DNA of 64,000 nucleotides from Streptomyces zingiberis (GCF_012034935.1 NZ_JAATEN010000006.1:124001-188000); one strand, 5' to 3'; positions 26,908 to 36,505 are shown, counted from the stretch's first letter. Numbers and translations: made by a program. Notes: a model not told the origin generated them from the sequence alone.

Positions 26908-27867
26908 ATGAACGGCAGCGGCCCCGCCCCGACAGCCTCACGCGGACGCCGGTCCGGCCCCGGCGCCGCGTACCGGCGGCTGACCGTCGAGCAGCGCCGG
27001 CAGCAGCTCCTGGACGCGGCGCTCACGCTCTTCGCCGAGCGGGCCCCGGAGGAGGTCTCGCTGGACGACGTGGCGCACGCCGCGGGGGTGTCCCGCCCGC
27101 TGGTCTACCGCTACTTCCCGGGCGGCAAGCCGCAGTTGTACGAGGCGGCGCTGCGCAGCGCCGCCGACCGGATGGAGCAGTGCTTCGCCGAGCCGCGCAC
27201 CGGGCCGCTCACGGAGCGGCTGAGCCGGGTCCTCGACCGCTACCTGGCCTGCGTCGACGAGTACGGCACGGGGTTCAGCGCCCTGCTGCGCGGCGGCAGC
27301 GTCGCGGAGACCGCCCGGACCTCGGCGATCGTGGACGAGGTCCGGCGGGCCGCCGCCGGGCAGATCCTGCTCCACCTGGACGTCCCCCGGCCGGGGCTGC
27401 GGCTGCGCACGACGCTCCGCACCTGGATCGCGGCGGTCGAGGCCGCCTCGCTGATCTGGATCGACGAGGAGAAGCAGCCGCCCGCCGACCAGTTGCGGGC
27501 CTGGCTGCTGGACCACTTCGTCGCCCTGCTCGCCGCCACGGCCGCCGGGGACGCCGAGACCCGCGGTGTCCTCCGCGGCGCGCTCCGCCGGGAGCGGCCG
27601 GACGGTCCCGGCGGTGACCTGGCCCGGCGGCTGCTGGCGCTGCTGCCGGACTCCGGGCACCTGCTCGGCACGGCCGGGGACGCCACCCCGTCCGCCGGGG
27701 CGGCCTCCCCGGCCGTGCCGCGTCCTGCCGGACCGCCGCCTTCCGGGCCGCCGTCTTCCGGCCCACCGCCTTCCGGGCCCGCTCCGTCCGCGTCCGCCCG
27801 GTCCACACCCGCTCCCCCCGCGCCCGGTCCGGCGGACGGGCGGGGCCCCGGGAAGGAGGCGCGGTGA
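26908..27867 (+). CDS. TetR family transcriptional regulator with Pro-rich C-terminal tail
   Basis: 319 residues, longer than the 190-220 typical for Tet[24 protein letters not shown] then [20 protein letters not shown]. Ligand domain has [20 protein letters not shown] and [20 protein letters not shown], which are features seen in other actinobacterial TetR proteins. The last 80 residues are a Pro/Ser/Ala-rich tail. It overlaps the next small gene by 4 nt. It may regulate the upstream AurF-like gene. Confidence 0.9.
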   Translation: MNGSGPAPTASRGRRSGPGAAYRRLTVEQRRQQLLDAALTLFAERAPEEVSLDDVAHAAGVSRPLVYRYFPGGKPQLYEAALRSAADRMEQCFAEPRTGPLTERLSRVLDRYLACVDEYGTGFSALLRGGSVAETARTSAIVDEVRRAAAGQILLHLDVPRPGLRLRTTLRTWIAAVEAASLIWIDEEKQPPADQLRAWLLDHFVALLAATAAGDAETRGVLRGALRRERPDGPGGDLARRLLALLPDSGHLLGTAGDATPSAGAASPAVPRPAGPPPSGPPSSGPPPSGPAPSASARSTPAPPAPGPADGRGPGKEAR

Positions 27868-28133
27868 GAAGCGAGGAGACGCCCTTCGTCGGCGGGCCGC
27901 TGGACGGCCGGACGCTGCCGGTGCTGACCGGTGCGACGGGACATCCGCCGAAGGTCTACGAGGTGCCGGTGCCGGACGGGGACGGCGGGAAGCCGGTGGT
28001 CCACGTCTACCGGCGCGAGGTCGGCGGCCACAGCCGGCGGCTCGGGCTGCCGCTGGGCTGGGTCTACGTGTACGACCCGGAGGGGCGCCGGGCGGGCGGC
28101 CTGAAGTGGCCCTGGTCCAGGCCGCGTTCCTGA
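27864..28133 (+). CDS. Small hypothetical protein
   Basis: 89 residues from a GTG with AAGGAGG; overlaps the TetR stop by 4 nt, so it is in the same operon. It has [39 protein letters not shown] and [13 protein letters not shown], suggesting a small beta-rich protein. No function recognised. Similar small proteins occur in actinobacteria. Confidence 0.75.
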   Translation: MRSEETPFVGGPLDGRTLPVLTGATGHPPKVYEVPVPDGDGGKPVVHVYRREVGGHSRRLGLPLGWVYVYDPEGRRAGGLKWPWSRPRS

Positions 28134-28147
28134 GCGCTCCCGGACGC

Positions 28148-28188
28148 CCCGCCCCCGCCCCGGGGGTGCGCACCGGGACGGGGGCGGG
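28148..28188. terminator. Bidirectional hairpin between convergent genes
   Basis: CCCGCCCCCG near 28148-28157 pairs with CGGGGGCGGG near 28179-28188, with extra C/G pairing inside. It lies between the ends of the 89-aa gene and the flavin monooxygenase gene. Confidence 0.5.
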
Positions 28189-28206
28189 CCGGGGCGCCGG
28201 CCGGGC

Positions 28207-29460
28207 TCAGGCGCCGGACGCCTGGGCCGCGCCCGCGACCTCCGCGATGTAGGCCTCGTTCCGCGCCGGGTCGTAGAAGAAGTTCTCCAGATCGGCGGGG
28301 TTGTCGAAGGCGTTGACGAACCGGTCGGCGATGGGCGGGAACTGCCCGGCGGCGCCGATCAGGTTGAGCACGTGCTCCGGCGGCGGGGCGAGCATGGCGT
28401 TGGTCCACTTGGTGACGTGCCGGGCCGTCTCCCAGTAGCGGTCGAAGGTGGACCGCATCCACGCCTCGTCGAACGGGCGGTCGCCGTGTTCCACGATGCT
28501 CGCCAGGTACGCGGCGGCGCACTTGGCGGCGGAGTTGGAGCCCTGGCCGGTGATCGGGTCGTTGGCGACGACGACGTCGGCCACGCCGAGCACGGCGCCG
28601 CCCGAGGGGAGCCGGCCCACGGGGTTGCGCACGGTGGGGGCGTAGCGGCCGGCGAGGGTGCCGTTCGCGTCGGTCAGCTCGACCTGGGTGGCGCGGTCGT
28701 GCTCCCAGGGGAGGAAACGCTTCATCAGGTCCAGCGTGATCGCCAGGTGCTCGCCCGGGTCCCGGACGCCGTTGAAGACGTCCAGCGGACCGCCGGGGAC
28801 GCCCTCCCAGAAGAGGATGTCGGCGCGGCCGGAGAGCGTGAGGGTGGGCATGATGAACAACTCGCCGACGCCCGGGACGAGGTTGCAGCGCACGGCGTCG
28901 AACTCCGGGTGCTCCGGCCGCGGCCCGAGCCCGTGCACGTAGGCCACGGCCAGCGCGCGCTGCGGGGCGTCGTACGGCGAGCGGTCCGCGTCCCGGCCGA
29001 ACATCGAGACCAGCTCGCCCTTGCCGGCGGAGACCAGCACCAGGTCGTAGGAGCGGGCGAAGTAGTCCAGGTCGGAGACGGCGGCACCGTGGATGACGAG
29101 CTGCCCGCCGCGCTGGGAGAAGGTCTCCATCCAGCCGGCCATCTTGAGCCGCTGGTCGACGGATTGCGCGTAACCGTCCAGCTTGCCCACCCAGTCTACG
29201 GGGCGGCTGCCGTCGGGCCCGGCGACGGAGACGCCGACGCCGTCGATGTTCGGGGCCTGGCTCTCCCAGAAGTTCAGGCCGAGGTCGCGCTCGTGCTGGA
29301 GGGCGGTGTGGAACATGCACTGGGTGGACATCACCCGGCCGGAGCGGATCTCGTCCGCCGTGCGGTTCGACATCAAGGTGACCTCGTAGCCGTGCTGTTG
29401 CAGGCCGAGGGCGAGCTGGAGACCGGACTGGCCGGCTCCGACGACGAGTATCTTCCGCAT
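28207..29460 (-). CDS. Styrene monooxygenase StyA-like FAD-dependent oxygenase
   Basis: 417 residues. N-terminal FAD dinucleotide-binding motif KILVVGAGQSGLQLALGLQQ and family blocks VTLMSNRTADEIRSGRVMST, VLVSAGKGELVSMF, and VVVANDPITGQGSNSAAK near 300. This matches the StyA/indole-monooxygenase family (two-component flavoenzymes that epoxidise styrene or indole), which need a separate flavin reductase (StyB). No reductase gene is nearby. It lies about 100 nt after the cvn operon, beyond a strong terminator, so it is probably separately transcribed. Confidence 0.9.
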   Translation of the reverse strand: MRKILVVGAGQSGLQLALGLQQHGYEVTLMSNRTADEIRSGRVMSTQCMFHTALQHERDLGLNFWESQAPNIDGVGVSVAGPDGSRPVDWVGKLDGYAQSVDQRLKMAGWMETFSQRGGQLVIHGAAVSDLDYFARSYDLVLVSAGKGELVSMFGRDADRSPYDAPQRALAVAYVHGLGPRPEHPEFDAVRCNLVPGVGELFIMPTLTLSGRADILFWEGVPGGPLDVFNGVRDPGEHLAITLDLMKRFLPWEHDRATQVELTDANGTLAGRYAPTVRNPVGRLPSGGAVLGVADVVVANDPITGQGSNSAAKCAAAYLASIVEHGDRPFDEAWMRSTFDRYWETARHVTKWTNAMLAPPPEHVLNLIGAAGQFPPIADRFVNAFDNPADLENFFYDPARNEAYIAEVAGAAQASGA

Positions 29461-29510
29461 GGCGGTGGCTCACTTTCGAAGGATTCGGAACACCACGGTT
29501 CGGACAACCG

Positions 29511-29543
29511 AAAAACAGGCGGTCCCGAGTGGAACCGCCTGTT
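29511..29543 (-). terminator. Rho-independent terminator of the cvn operon
   Basis: A perfect 10-bp inverted repeat, AACAGGCGGT with ACCGCCTGTT (plus strand), and 10-nt loop; read leftward the stem ends in TTTTT. It lies 18 nt after the cvnD stop and before the monooxygenase start. Confidence 0.8.
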
Positions 29544-29561
29544 CCGGTGGGTGAGGTTACG

Positions 29562-30308
29562 TCACTCGGGGGTCAGGTCAAGGGTGTGGGAGACCAGCGC
29601 GAGCAGCGCCCGGATCACGGTGGACGGGTCACGCGCGTCCATGATCTCGACGGGGACGTGCTCCGGCACGGTGAGCGCGTCCCGTACGTCCTCCACCGCG
29701 AAGTACTCGGTGCCCTCGAAGTGGTTGACGGCCACGATGTACGGCAGACCGCAGCTCTCGAAGTAGTCGAGCGCGGGGAAGCTGTCCTCCAGCCGGCGGG
29801 TGTCGGCCATCACGACCGCGCCGATCGCGCCGCGGATCAGGTCGTCCCACATGAACCAGAAGCGCTTCTGGCCGGGGGTGCCGAAGAGGTAGAGCACCAG
29901 CGCGTCGTCGAGGGTGATCCGGCCGAAGTCCATGGCCACGGTGGTCGTGGTCTTCTCCGGTGTCGCGGAGATGTCGTCGACGTCCTCGCTGGCCCGGGTC
30001 ATCACCGCCTCGGTGACGAGCGGGGTGATCTCCGAGACGGAGCCGACGAACGTCGTCTTGCCCACGCCGAAGCCGCCCGCCACCACGATCTTGGTGGAGA
30101 CGGGGGCGCTGTCCCGGTCGGTCTGCCAGCTCCGGACGGCCTCGTCGCGCGCGGGGACGGCGCCCGCAGCCGCCGGAGCCGGGACACCGGAGCCACCCGG
30201 GGCCCCCGGGGCAGCGGGGGCCCCGGGGACGCCGGGAGACGGGGCGGTGGTCGTGCCCGCGGGAACCGGACCCGCGGCGGTACTGGTGTCAGAGCCTGCG
30301 AAGTCCAC
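29562..30308 (-). CDS. cvnD: Conservon GTPase, CvnD-like
   Basis: 248 residues. After a Pro/Ala-rich N-terminal extension (about 1-55), the small-GTPase-like domain has G1 VVAGGFGVGKTTFVG, TTTTVAMDFGRITL, GTPGQKRFWFMWDDLIRGA, and VAVNHFEG. Conservons are membrane-associated G-protein-like signalling complexes in actinobacteria with four proteins A-D. Its start overlaps the cvnC end by 20 nt. The N-terminal extension is unusual. Confidence 0.93.
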   Translation of the reverse strand: MDFAGSDTSTAAGPVPAGTTTAPSPGVPGAPAAPGAPGGSGVPAPAAAGAVPARDEAVRSWQTDRDSAPVSTKIVVAGGFGVGKTTFVGSVSEITPLVTEAVMTRASEDVDDISATPEKTTTTVAMDFGRITLDDALVLYLFGTPGQKRFWFMWDDLIRGAIGAVVMADTRRLEDSFPALDYFESCGLPYIVAVNHFEGTEYFAVEDVRDALTVPEHVPVEIMDARDPSTVIRALLALVSHTLDLTPE

Positions 30309-30702
30309 TCAGGACCCTTTCGAGCAATGCGCGGTCGGGGCGCCCGGAGTCGGTGCCGGGGCCGGTGCCGTAGATGCGGATCTTTCCCTGGTCGGCCAGG
30401 TCGCTGAGGAGGACGCGGACGACACCCAGCGGAATGCGCAGCAGGGCCGAGATCTCCGCGACGGAGCGCATCCGCCGGCAGAGTTCGACGATGGCCCGCA
30501 TCTCGGGCATCACGCGGTCGGCCCAGTTACCGGCCGTCAGTTCGGGCCGCTCCTCGGGAGCCTCGATGGCCGAGACGAAGCTCTCGACGAGCAGCACGTG
30601 CCCGAAGCGGGTTCTGCCGCCGGTGAGCGCGTACGGGCGGACGCGGGCCGGTTTGCGGTGCCCGCCGTCCGCCTTGCGGACCGGGAGTCGGGAGGAGGTC
30701 AC
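30289..30702 (-). CDS. cvnC: DUF742 protein, CvnC-like
   Basis: 137 residues. VRPYALTGGRTRFGHVLLVE, then RPELTAGNWADRVMPEMRAI-like helices, and IPLGVVRVLLSDLADQGKIRI, as in DUF742. The winged-helix-like C-terminal half suggests protein or DNA binding. Coupled to cvnB (4-nt overlap) and to cvnD. Confidence 0.95.
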   Translation of the reverse strand: MTSSRLPVRKADGGHRKPARVRPYALTGGRTRFGHVLLVESFVSAIEAPEERPELTAGNWADRVMPEMRAIVELCRRMRSVAEISALLRIPLGVVRVLLSDLADQGKIRIYGTGPGTDSGRPDRALLERVLSGLRRL

Positions 30703-31250
30703 GTGCGGCTCTCCAGGGACTGGCGCAGTTCGTTGCGGATTTCGGGGGTGAGGACATGTCCGGCACGGCCGACGAAGAGCGCCATGTGGTAGGCCACCGC
30801 GCTCATGTCGGAGTCCGGGGTCGCGTGCACCCCGAGCAGCGAGCCGTCACTGATGGACATGACGAAGACGCTGCCCTCGTCCATCGAGATCATCGTCTGC
30901 TTCACCGGCCCGGCGTCCATCAGCTGGGAGGCGCCGGTGGTCAGCGCCGCCAGGCCGGAGACGATCGTGGCCAGATCGGCGCCGGACCCCCGGGGGCCGT
31001 TCCGCGGGCCGGCCGGTGCGGCGTCCCCCGCGCTCCCTGCTCCGGCCGGGGCCCCGGCGGCCGCCGTCCGGGTGGCCAGCTCCGGGTCGGAACTGAGCAG
31101 CAGCAGACCGTCGGAGGAGACCACGGCCACCGCGTGGACGCCGGGCACCTCCTCGACCAGGTTGCTCAGCAGCCACTGAAGGTTGCGGGCCTCATGACTG
31201 AGGCCGTAACCGTCCTGCGCCCGCGGGCCGGGCGTGGTATACGCGTTCAA
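30699..31250 (-). CDS. cvnB: Roadblock/LC7 protein, CvnB-like, with an inserted loop
   Basis: 183 residues; the usual CvnB is about 135-140. Roadblock signature: LQWLLSNLVEEVPGVHAVAV, VSSDGLLLLSSD, then IVSGLAALTTGASQLMD and TMISMDEGSVFVMSISDGSL. Residues about 66-94 are an Ala/Gly/Pro-rich insert (AGAPAGAGSAGDAAPAGPRN and on), which lengthens the loop between strands. It probably acts as GTPase-activating or scaffold subunit for CvnD. Coupled to cvnA (ATGA overlap). Confidence 0.93.
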   Translation of the reverse strand: MNAYTTPGPRAQDGYGLSHEARNLQWLLSNLVEEVPGVHAVAVVSSDGLLLLSSDPELATRTAAAGAPAGAGSAGDAAPAGPRNGPRGSGADLATIVSGLAALTTGASQLMDAGPVKQTMISMDEGSVFVMSISDGSLLGVHATPDSDMSAVAYHMALFVGRAGHVLTPEIRNELRQSLESRT

Positions 31251-34200
31251 CCGCGTGCCTCCTCGACTGATCCCCCGTCATCCGTTCCCCCCATGCGCTG
31301 TTCACCGGGTCCTTCGGACCCACCGGGTCCACCGGTCTGCTCGGCGATCTCCGCGTCCGCGTCACGCCGCCCCTCCTTCGAGCCCCTCTGGAACCCCCCG
31401 AGCTTCGCCCGGAGGGCTTCCGCGTCCACCCCTCGCGCCCGGGTCCGGACCGGACCTGCGGGCTGCGCCGTGCTTGCGGGCGTCCGCTTCGGGAGGCCCT
31501 TGTCCGTCAGGCGCCGGGGCGCCGGGGCGGGAGCCGCCCCCTCGGCGGCGCCGGAGGCGTCCGCCGGCGTGCTCCCGGCCGGCGGCGCTTCCCCGGCGCC
31601 GCCTGCCGTACCGTCCGTGCCGGCCTGCCCCGGTCCCCCCGGGGTGGCCTGATCCCGTCCGCCCGCGCCACCGGCGGGCCCCTCGGGCCGGGCGGTGGCG
31701 CCGGACTCCGCGGCGTCCGGGCCGGGCAGCCGGAACTCGTGCGTCGGCTGGTCGGTCACCCCGTCCGGGGCACCGTCCGCGGCGCGCGCGTGCTCGTCCC
31801 GGGCGCCCTCGCCCTCACGCACGCCGTACGGGTCGCTGACGACGAGCCCGGAGCCCTCACCGGGGGCGGGACCCGGCGGCACGTAGTCGTGCGGCACGGT
31901 GACGTACGGGCCCGACTCCGGGCTGGAGGACGGGGGTCCGCTCGGTGCGCCGGGGGCGGGACGGTCCTCAGCACCTCGGCCACCGGCCGCCGCGTCGGTG
32001 GCGGTCCCGGGGCCGTGGCCGTGGGCGGTGCCGTGGCCGCTGACCGTGCCGGTGCCGGTGTCGATGCCGGTGCCGGTGCCGATGCCGGTGCTCGTGTCGA
32101 AGCCGGTGTCGCTCCCTGTGTCGGCACCGCTGCCGGTCCCGGCGGGCGCCGAGGCCGCTTCCGAGGCCCGGACCGCCTCCTCGGCCGCGGCCACCAGCGG
32201 GTCGAGCCCGGCGTCACGCGCCAGTCCCCGGTCCTCGGCGGGCCAGGGCGCGGCGGTGTCTCCCGTCCGGGCGGACCCGGCCGGCTCGGCTGACCCGGCC
32301 GGCTCGGCGGGCGCTCCCGGGGGAGCCGCCTCGGGGACGTCGTGGCCGTCGTGGCCGGGGGCCGCCGGGGCATCGTGCCCCGGAACCGCCGGCAGGTCCG
32401 GCCCGGGGGCCGCCACCGCGGCGGGCTCGGCGGGCTCGGCGGGCTCGGCGGGGGCCGCCGGCGCGGCCGGTCCGGCACCGTCCGCGGACCCGGTGGTACC
32501 GGCTGTACCCGCCCCGGTCTCCACCCCGGCCTCCGTCCCGGCGGTGCTGCCGTTCCCCGCCGGGACGGAGGCCGCGGCGGAGGCCCGCCCGGCGTGGCGG
32601 AGGGCGAGGGAGCCGCCCCGGCGGTGCGGCAGCGCGTTGGAGTTGACCTCGGCCACGGAGCCGGGCAGGGAGACCCCGCCACCGGCCTCGGGACGGCCCG
32701 CGGGGACGTTCGACGGCTCGGGCCGCGCCGGCAGCAGCGAGGACGGCAGGAGGACGACGGCGGTCATCCCGCCCGGCTGCTGGTCGCGGAGTTCCACCCG
32801 GATCCCGTGGCGCGCGGCGAGCCGCGCCACCACGTAGAGCCCGAGGCCCAGGGCGTCCTCGTCGGCGCCGGCCGCCTCGGTGCCGGGGTCGGGCTCGGGG
32901 TCGGCGAGCCGGGCGTTGACCTGGGCCAGCCGCTCCTCGGTCATCCCGATGCCCTCGTCCCGGACGGAGAGCATGACCTCACCGTTCTCCAGCTGCCACC
33001 CGGAGAGCTCCACCGCGGCCTCCGGCGGCGAGAACGCGGCGGCGTTCTCCAGCAGCTCGGCGACGAGGTGGCTGACCGCGTCGGCGGCGAACCCGGCCAC
33101 GCGGGTGTGCGGCGGCAGCGAGTTGATCCGCACCCGCTCGTACCGCTCGATCTCGCTGACCGCGGCGCGCAGCACGTCGAGCAGCGGCAGGGAGGCGCTG
33201 TGCGCCGTGCTGTGCTCGGCACCGGCGAGGACCAGCAGGTTCTCGCTGTGGCGCCGCATCCGGGTGGCGAGGTGGTCGAGCTTGTAGAGGGTGTCGAGGT
33301 CCTCGGGGTCGTTCGCCCGCTCCTCCAGGCCCTCGATGACGCCGAGCTGGCGTTCGATCAGGCCGAGGGTGCGCAAGGAGAGGCTGACGAAGCTGCTGTG
33401 CACCCGGTCCTGCAAGCCGGACAGGCGCTCGGCCAGCTCGTCCTTCTGCCGCGCCAGGGCGTCCTTCTGGCGGAGCAGATCGTCCCGCTTGCCGGCGAGG
33501 TTGCGCCGCTCCTGGATCAGCCCGCCGCGCTCGGCACGGAGGGTCTCCAGCTCGCGGTGGAACTCCGCGGCCCGGTCCTTCAGCTCGTTGACGGACCGGA
33601 CGACCTGCGCGTACTCGTCGTTCCGTCCGGTGAACCGCACGGGCTCCTCGCCGACCGGATCGGCCGCGACGCGCTTGGCGCCGAGCCGGAGCACGGCCAG
33701 CGGCCGGGTCATGGAGCGGGCGCCGGAGGTGCCGGCGGCAACCGCCACCAGCAGACACGCGGCGAGCAGCCCGATGGCCAGTTCGAGGGCGCGGACGTCG
33801 GCATCACGGAGGCTCGCCAGCCGGCCGGTCTCCTCGGTGGTGAGGGCGGACTCCACCGCGCGCATCAGGTCGATTCGGCCGGAGAGGGCGGTGTCCACCC
33901 GGCCCGCGTCGAGCGCGAGTTCGGCCTCGGAGAGCTTGGGCTGCGCGGTGAGGTTGCGCAGATAGCGCTCGGCCCGGGTGGCCTGGTCGCCGTTGACGGT
34001 GCCGTCGTAGCTGTCCTTGGCCTCGGCCGGGGCGGTCTGCCGGAAGTCGGCGACCGCGGCCCGCTCCTGGACGTAGGTGCGCTGGGCGGTGGCCGTCAGG
34101 TCACCCGCGTCCCCCGACGCGAGCGCGGAGAGCAGCAGGGTGCGGGTGGCGGCGGCCTGCTCCACGGCGCGGTTGAGGTCGGGCAGCGCGTCGCCCGGGC

Positions 34201-34747
34201 CGCCGGAGCCGCGCGGCGGGATCCGGCGCGCCAGGTCGGCCGAGACGCCGTGCAGCGCCTGCACCAGCTCGGTGTAGCGGGCGAAGGTGTCCTCGGCCGT
34301 ACCGGAGCCCTCCAGCGCCGCCTGCCGGATCTCCGGGAGTTGCGCGAGCCGGCCCCCCAGGGAGGCGGGCGCGTTCGCCCGGATCTCGGCGAGCTGCCGG
34401 TCCACCCGGGCCCGGCGCCGTTCGGAGATGCCGGCGGCCTCGCCGGAACCGGCGGCGCGGCCGGAGGCGACGAAGCGGGTCATGGTGTCGCGCTCGTCGG
34501 CCAGTGAGTGGGACAACACGACGGCCTGCTCGTTCAGCTCGGAGAGCGTGACGAGCCGCTGGGTGTCCGTGAGCTCGGAGGAGGCGGTGAGCACCGCCGG
34601 GGCTCCGGCCCCCGCCACGGCCGCCGCCACGACGGCCACCGAGATGACCAGACGGTTGCGGACCTTGGCGGTGCGCTTCCCGCTCGGCGGTGCGGAGGCC
34701 GTTCCCGCGGTCCGCGCCGACTCACGTTCCCTGCCCCGAGGACGCAT
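31247..34747 (-). CDS. cvnA: Sensor histidine-kinase-like protein, CvnA-like
   Basis: 1166 residues. An N-terminal membrane segment (LVISVAVVAAAVAGAGAPAV), a NIT-type extracellular sensor region (about 60-330), a second membrane segment (LELAIGLLAACLLVAVAAGT), a HAMP-like and coiled-coil region, then an ATPase domain with VSHLVAELLENAAAFSPP, VMLSVRDEGIGMTEE and DALGLGLYVVARLAARHGI. No phospho-acceptor His motif is obvious, as in many CvnA proteins. The C-terminal 400 residues are disordered, with TG- and GTG-rich runs. First gene of the cvnABCD operon. Confidence 0.93.
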   Translation of the reverse strand: MRPRGRERESARTAGTASAPPSGKRTAKVRNRLVISVAVVAAAVAGAGAPAVLTASSELTDTQRLVTLSELNEQAVVLSHSLADERDTMTRFVASGRAAGSGEAAGISERRRARVDRQLAEIRANAPASLGGRLAQLPEIRQAALEGSGTAEDTFARYTELVQALHGVSADLARRIPPRGSGGPGDALPDLNRAVEQAAATRTLLLSALASGDAGDLTATAQRTYVQERAAVADFRQTAPAEAKDSYDGTVNGDQATRAERYLRNLTAQPKLSEAELALDAGRVDTALSGRIDLMRAVESALTTEETGRLASLRDADVRALELAIGLLAACLLVAVAAGTSGARSMTRPLAVLRLGAKRVAADPVGEEPVRFTGRNDEYAQVVRSVNELKDRAAEFHRELETLRAERGGLIQERRNLAGKRDDLLRQKDALARQKDELAERLSGLQDRVHSSFVSLSLRTLGLIERQLGVIEGLEERANDPEDLDTLYKLDHLATRMRRHSENLLVLAGAEHSTAHSASLPLLDVLRAAVSEIERYERVRINSLPPHTRVAGFAADAVSHLVAELLENAAAFSPPEAAVELSGWQLENGEVMLSVRDEGIGMTEERLAQVNARLADPEPDPGTEAAGADEDALGLGLYVVARLAARHGIRVELRDQQPGGMTAVVLLPSSLLPARPEPSNVPAGRPEAGGGVSLPGSVAEVNSNALPHRRGGSLALRHAGRASAAASVPAGNGSTAGTEAGVETGAGTAGTTGSADGAGPAAPAAPAEPAEPAEPAAVAAPGPDLPAVPGHDAPAAPGHDGHDVPEAAPPGAPAEPAGSAEPAGSARTGDTAAPWPAEDRGLARDAGLDPLVAAAEEAVRASEAASAPAGTGSGADTGSDTGFDTSTGIGTGTGIDTGTGTVSGHGTAHGHGPGTATDAAAGGRGAEDRPAPGAPSGPPSSSPESGPYVTVPHDYVPPGPAPGEGSGLVVSDPYGVREGEGARDEHARAADGAPDGVTDQPTHEFRLPGPDAAESGATARPEGPAGGAGGRDQATPGGPGQAGTDGTAGGAGEAPPAGSTPADASGAAEGAAPAPAPRRLTDKGLPKRTPASTAQPAGPVRTRARGVDAEALRAKLGGFQRGSKEGRRDADAEIAEQTGGPGGSEGPGEQRMGGTDDGGSVEEARG

Positions 34748-35202
34748 TTTTCGCACCGGTGCTCGCAATCCTGTCTCGATCTCCGCAAAGTGCCGGGGGC
34801 ACCGGCGAACCGCCTGCTGCCCTCGGTACCGCTGGAGCGCGGACGCCGACGGGCGTTCCTCCCCTGGGCCGGACGCGGAATCGCCGCGGAATGTGCGCGA
34901 TTCCCGCACCGGTGGGCAGGGCGGCACCCTTCGCCCGCCTGACCACCGAACGAGTGAACATCACTCATGAGTTGACGAACAACCCCGATGCCCCACGTTG
35001 CCGTCCGGATGAGACGCACGGGTTGGAAAACCCCCGCCCGTCCTGGCAAGATGCGCGCCCGCACCACCCACCGACGGGGTGATTGCGGAGGAATCCGGAC
35101 ACCCCGGCCCCGCGTCGCCGCGCGCCACCCCTCATCCACCTACCGTCACCGCAGGTCATGGAGGTGACGGGACGGCACACCCCGGCCCGGCAGACTGACG
35201 CC
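34748..35202. other. Intergenic region upstream of divergent cvnA and PP2C genes
   Basis: 455 bp containing both promoters; I could not identify boxes confidently. No gene is supported. Confidence 0.5.
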
Positions 35203-36108
35203 ATGCACATCGATCTCGCCGGCGAGCCGGGCGACCCCCGAATCCCCAACGAGGACTACGCCTCGGTGGCTCTACCAGCGTCCGGCGCGGGCGGCGCGCT
35301 GGTCGTCCTGGACGGGGTGACGCCCCCTCCGGACGGCGGCGGCTGCGTCCACGGAGTCCCGTGGTTCACCGCCCGGCTGGGCGGCGCGCTGCTCGAACTG
35401 TCCGTTTCGCGGCGGGATATGACGCTGCGCGAGGCGTTGACCAGCGCAATCGAACGCACCGCCGAGGCCCACTGCGGGACCTGTGACCTTTCTCACCCGA
35501 GGACCCCGCAGGCGACGGTGGTGGCCGCCCGCTGGGACGAGACCGCCGTGGAGCATCTGGTGCTCTCCGACTCGGTGCTGGTGGTGGAGGAGCGGGACGG
35601 CCGCGTCACGGCCGTGGCCGACGACCGGCTCACGCGGCTGCCCCCGCCGGTCCCCGCCCTGCGCGCCGCCGTCGCCACACTGCCGGAAGGGTCGGCGGAG
35701 CGCGCGGCCCGGGTCGCGGAGTACGCCGGCGCCGTGGAGGCGCTGCGCAACACGGAGGGCGGATTCTTCACCGCGGCCGCCGGCCCGCAGGTCGCGGAAC
35801 GCGCTCTGACCGGCGGTTTCACCCGCGCGCAGGTCCGGTCGCTGACCGCGCTGACGGACGGGGCGACCCGGTGGGTGGAGGTCTTCCGGGAGGGCGGCTG
35901 GGACGGGCTCCCGGCCCTCCTGCGCACCGAGGGGGCGGCCGGGCTCCTCAGCCGCGTCAGGGCGGCCGAGGCCGCGGACCCGGACGGCCGGGCCTTCCCC
36001 CGCGGCAAGCGGCACGACGACGCGACGGTGGTCCACGCCGACTTCGGCGCGGCGGCCGGCGCGCCCGCCGCCGCCCCGGGCGGTGGCACGGAGCGGCCCC
36101 CCGGATGA
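35203..36108 (+). CDS. PP2C-like protein phosphatase family protein
   Basis: 301 residues. It carries phosphatase-family pieces: PNEDYASVALPASGAGGALV, VVLDGVTPP, VVAARWDETAVEHLVLSDSV, and a late RGKRHDDATVVHADFG (the DD metal-site end). The GDG-like motif is changed to LDGVT, so activity is uncertain. Streptomyces has many such integrated-signalling PP2C relatives. The ATG at 35203 has only a weak ribosome site; an ATG at 35158 is an alternative. No partner kinase is adjacent. Confidence 0.78.
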   Translation: MHIDLAGEPGDPRIPNEDYASVALPASGAGGALVVLDGVTPPPDGGGCVHGVPWFTARLGGALLELSVSRRDMTLREALTSAIERTAEAHCGTCDLSHPRTPQATVVAARWDETAVEHLVLSDSVLVVEERDGRVTAVADDRLTRLPPPVPALRAAVATLPEGSAERAARVAEYAGAVEALRNTEGGFFTAAAGPQVAERALTGGFTRAQVRSLTALTDGATRWVEVFREGGWDGLPALLRTEGAAGLLSRVRAAEAADPDGRAFPRGKRHDDATVVHADFGAAAGAPAAAPGGGTERPPG

Positions 36109-36505
36109 ACCGCGCCGGGCCGGCAGTGGACCGGGGGCCGCCGGTGAGCGGTGAATCGGGAGGTTTGCCGTGAGCCCCACCGCGGAAGAATTCCCGGTTT
36201 CCGGTGGGCTGGTGACGGGGCATCAGTGCAGGCGGCGGAGCGGAAGCGGCCCCCTCTCCGGCGAGTGACCGGTCCAGGCCGGCGGAGGACGGAGGGCGGC
36301 GCGGGGCCGCCCCGGTCCGGCGGCAGGCACGCACCGCGCACCGCGCACCGGCGGACGGTCCGGGCGGACAGCCGGCTCGCGGCGCGGCGGATCCAGGGGC
36401 GCCGCGAACCCCGCGAACCGCCCGCACCGGCGGCCGGAGCGAGCGCCCCTGGAAGCCGGACCGCGCGGGCCGGGAGGAGAGGCGGGCACCGGCCCCGGCG
36501 GGGGC
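36109..36505. other. Intergenic region, nothing recognised
   Basis: 397 bp between the convergent ends of the PP2C-like and MarR genes. GC-rich; the long frames lack protein features. Confidence 0.5.

Noticed and set aside
35203..36108. Calling the PP2C-like protein an active phosphatase
   Set aside because: The GDG metal-binding motif is altered (LDGVT), so activity is not supported; only the family is called.
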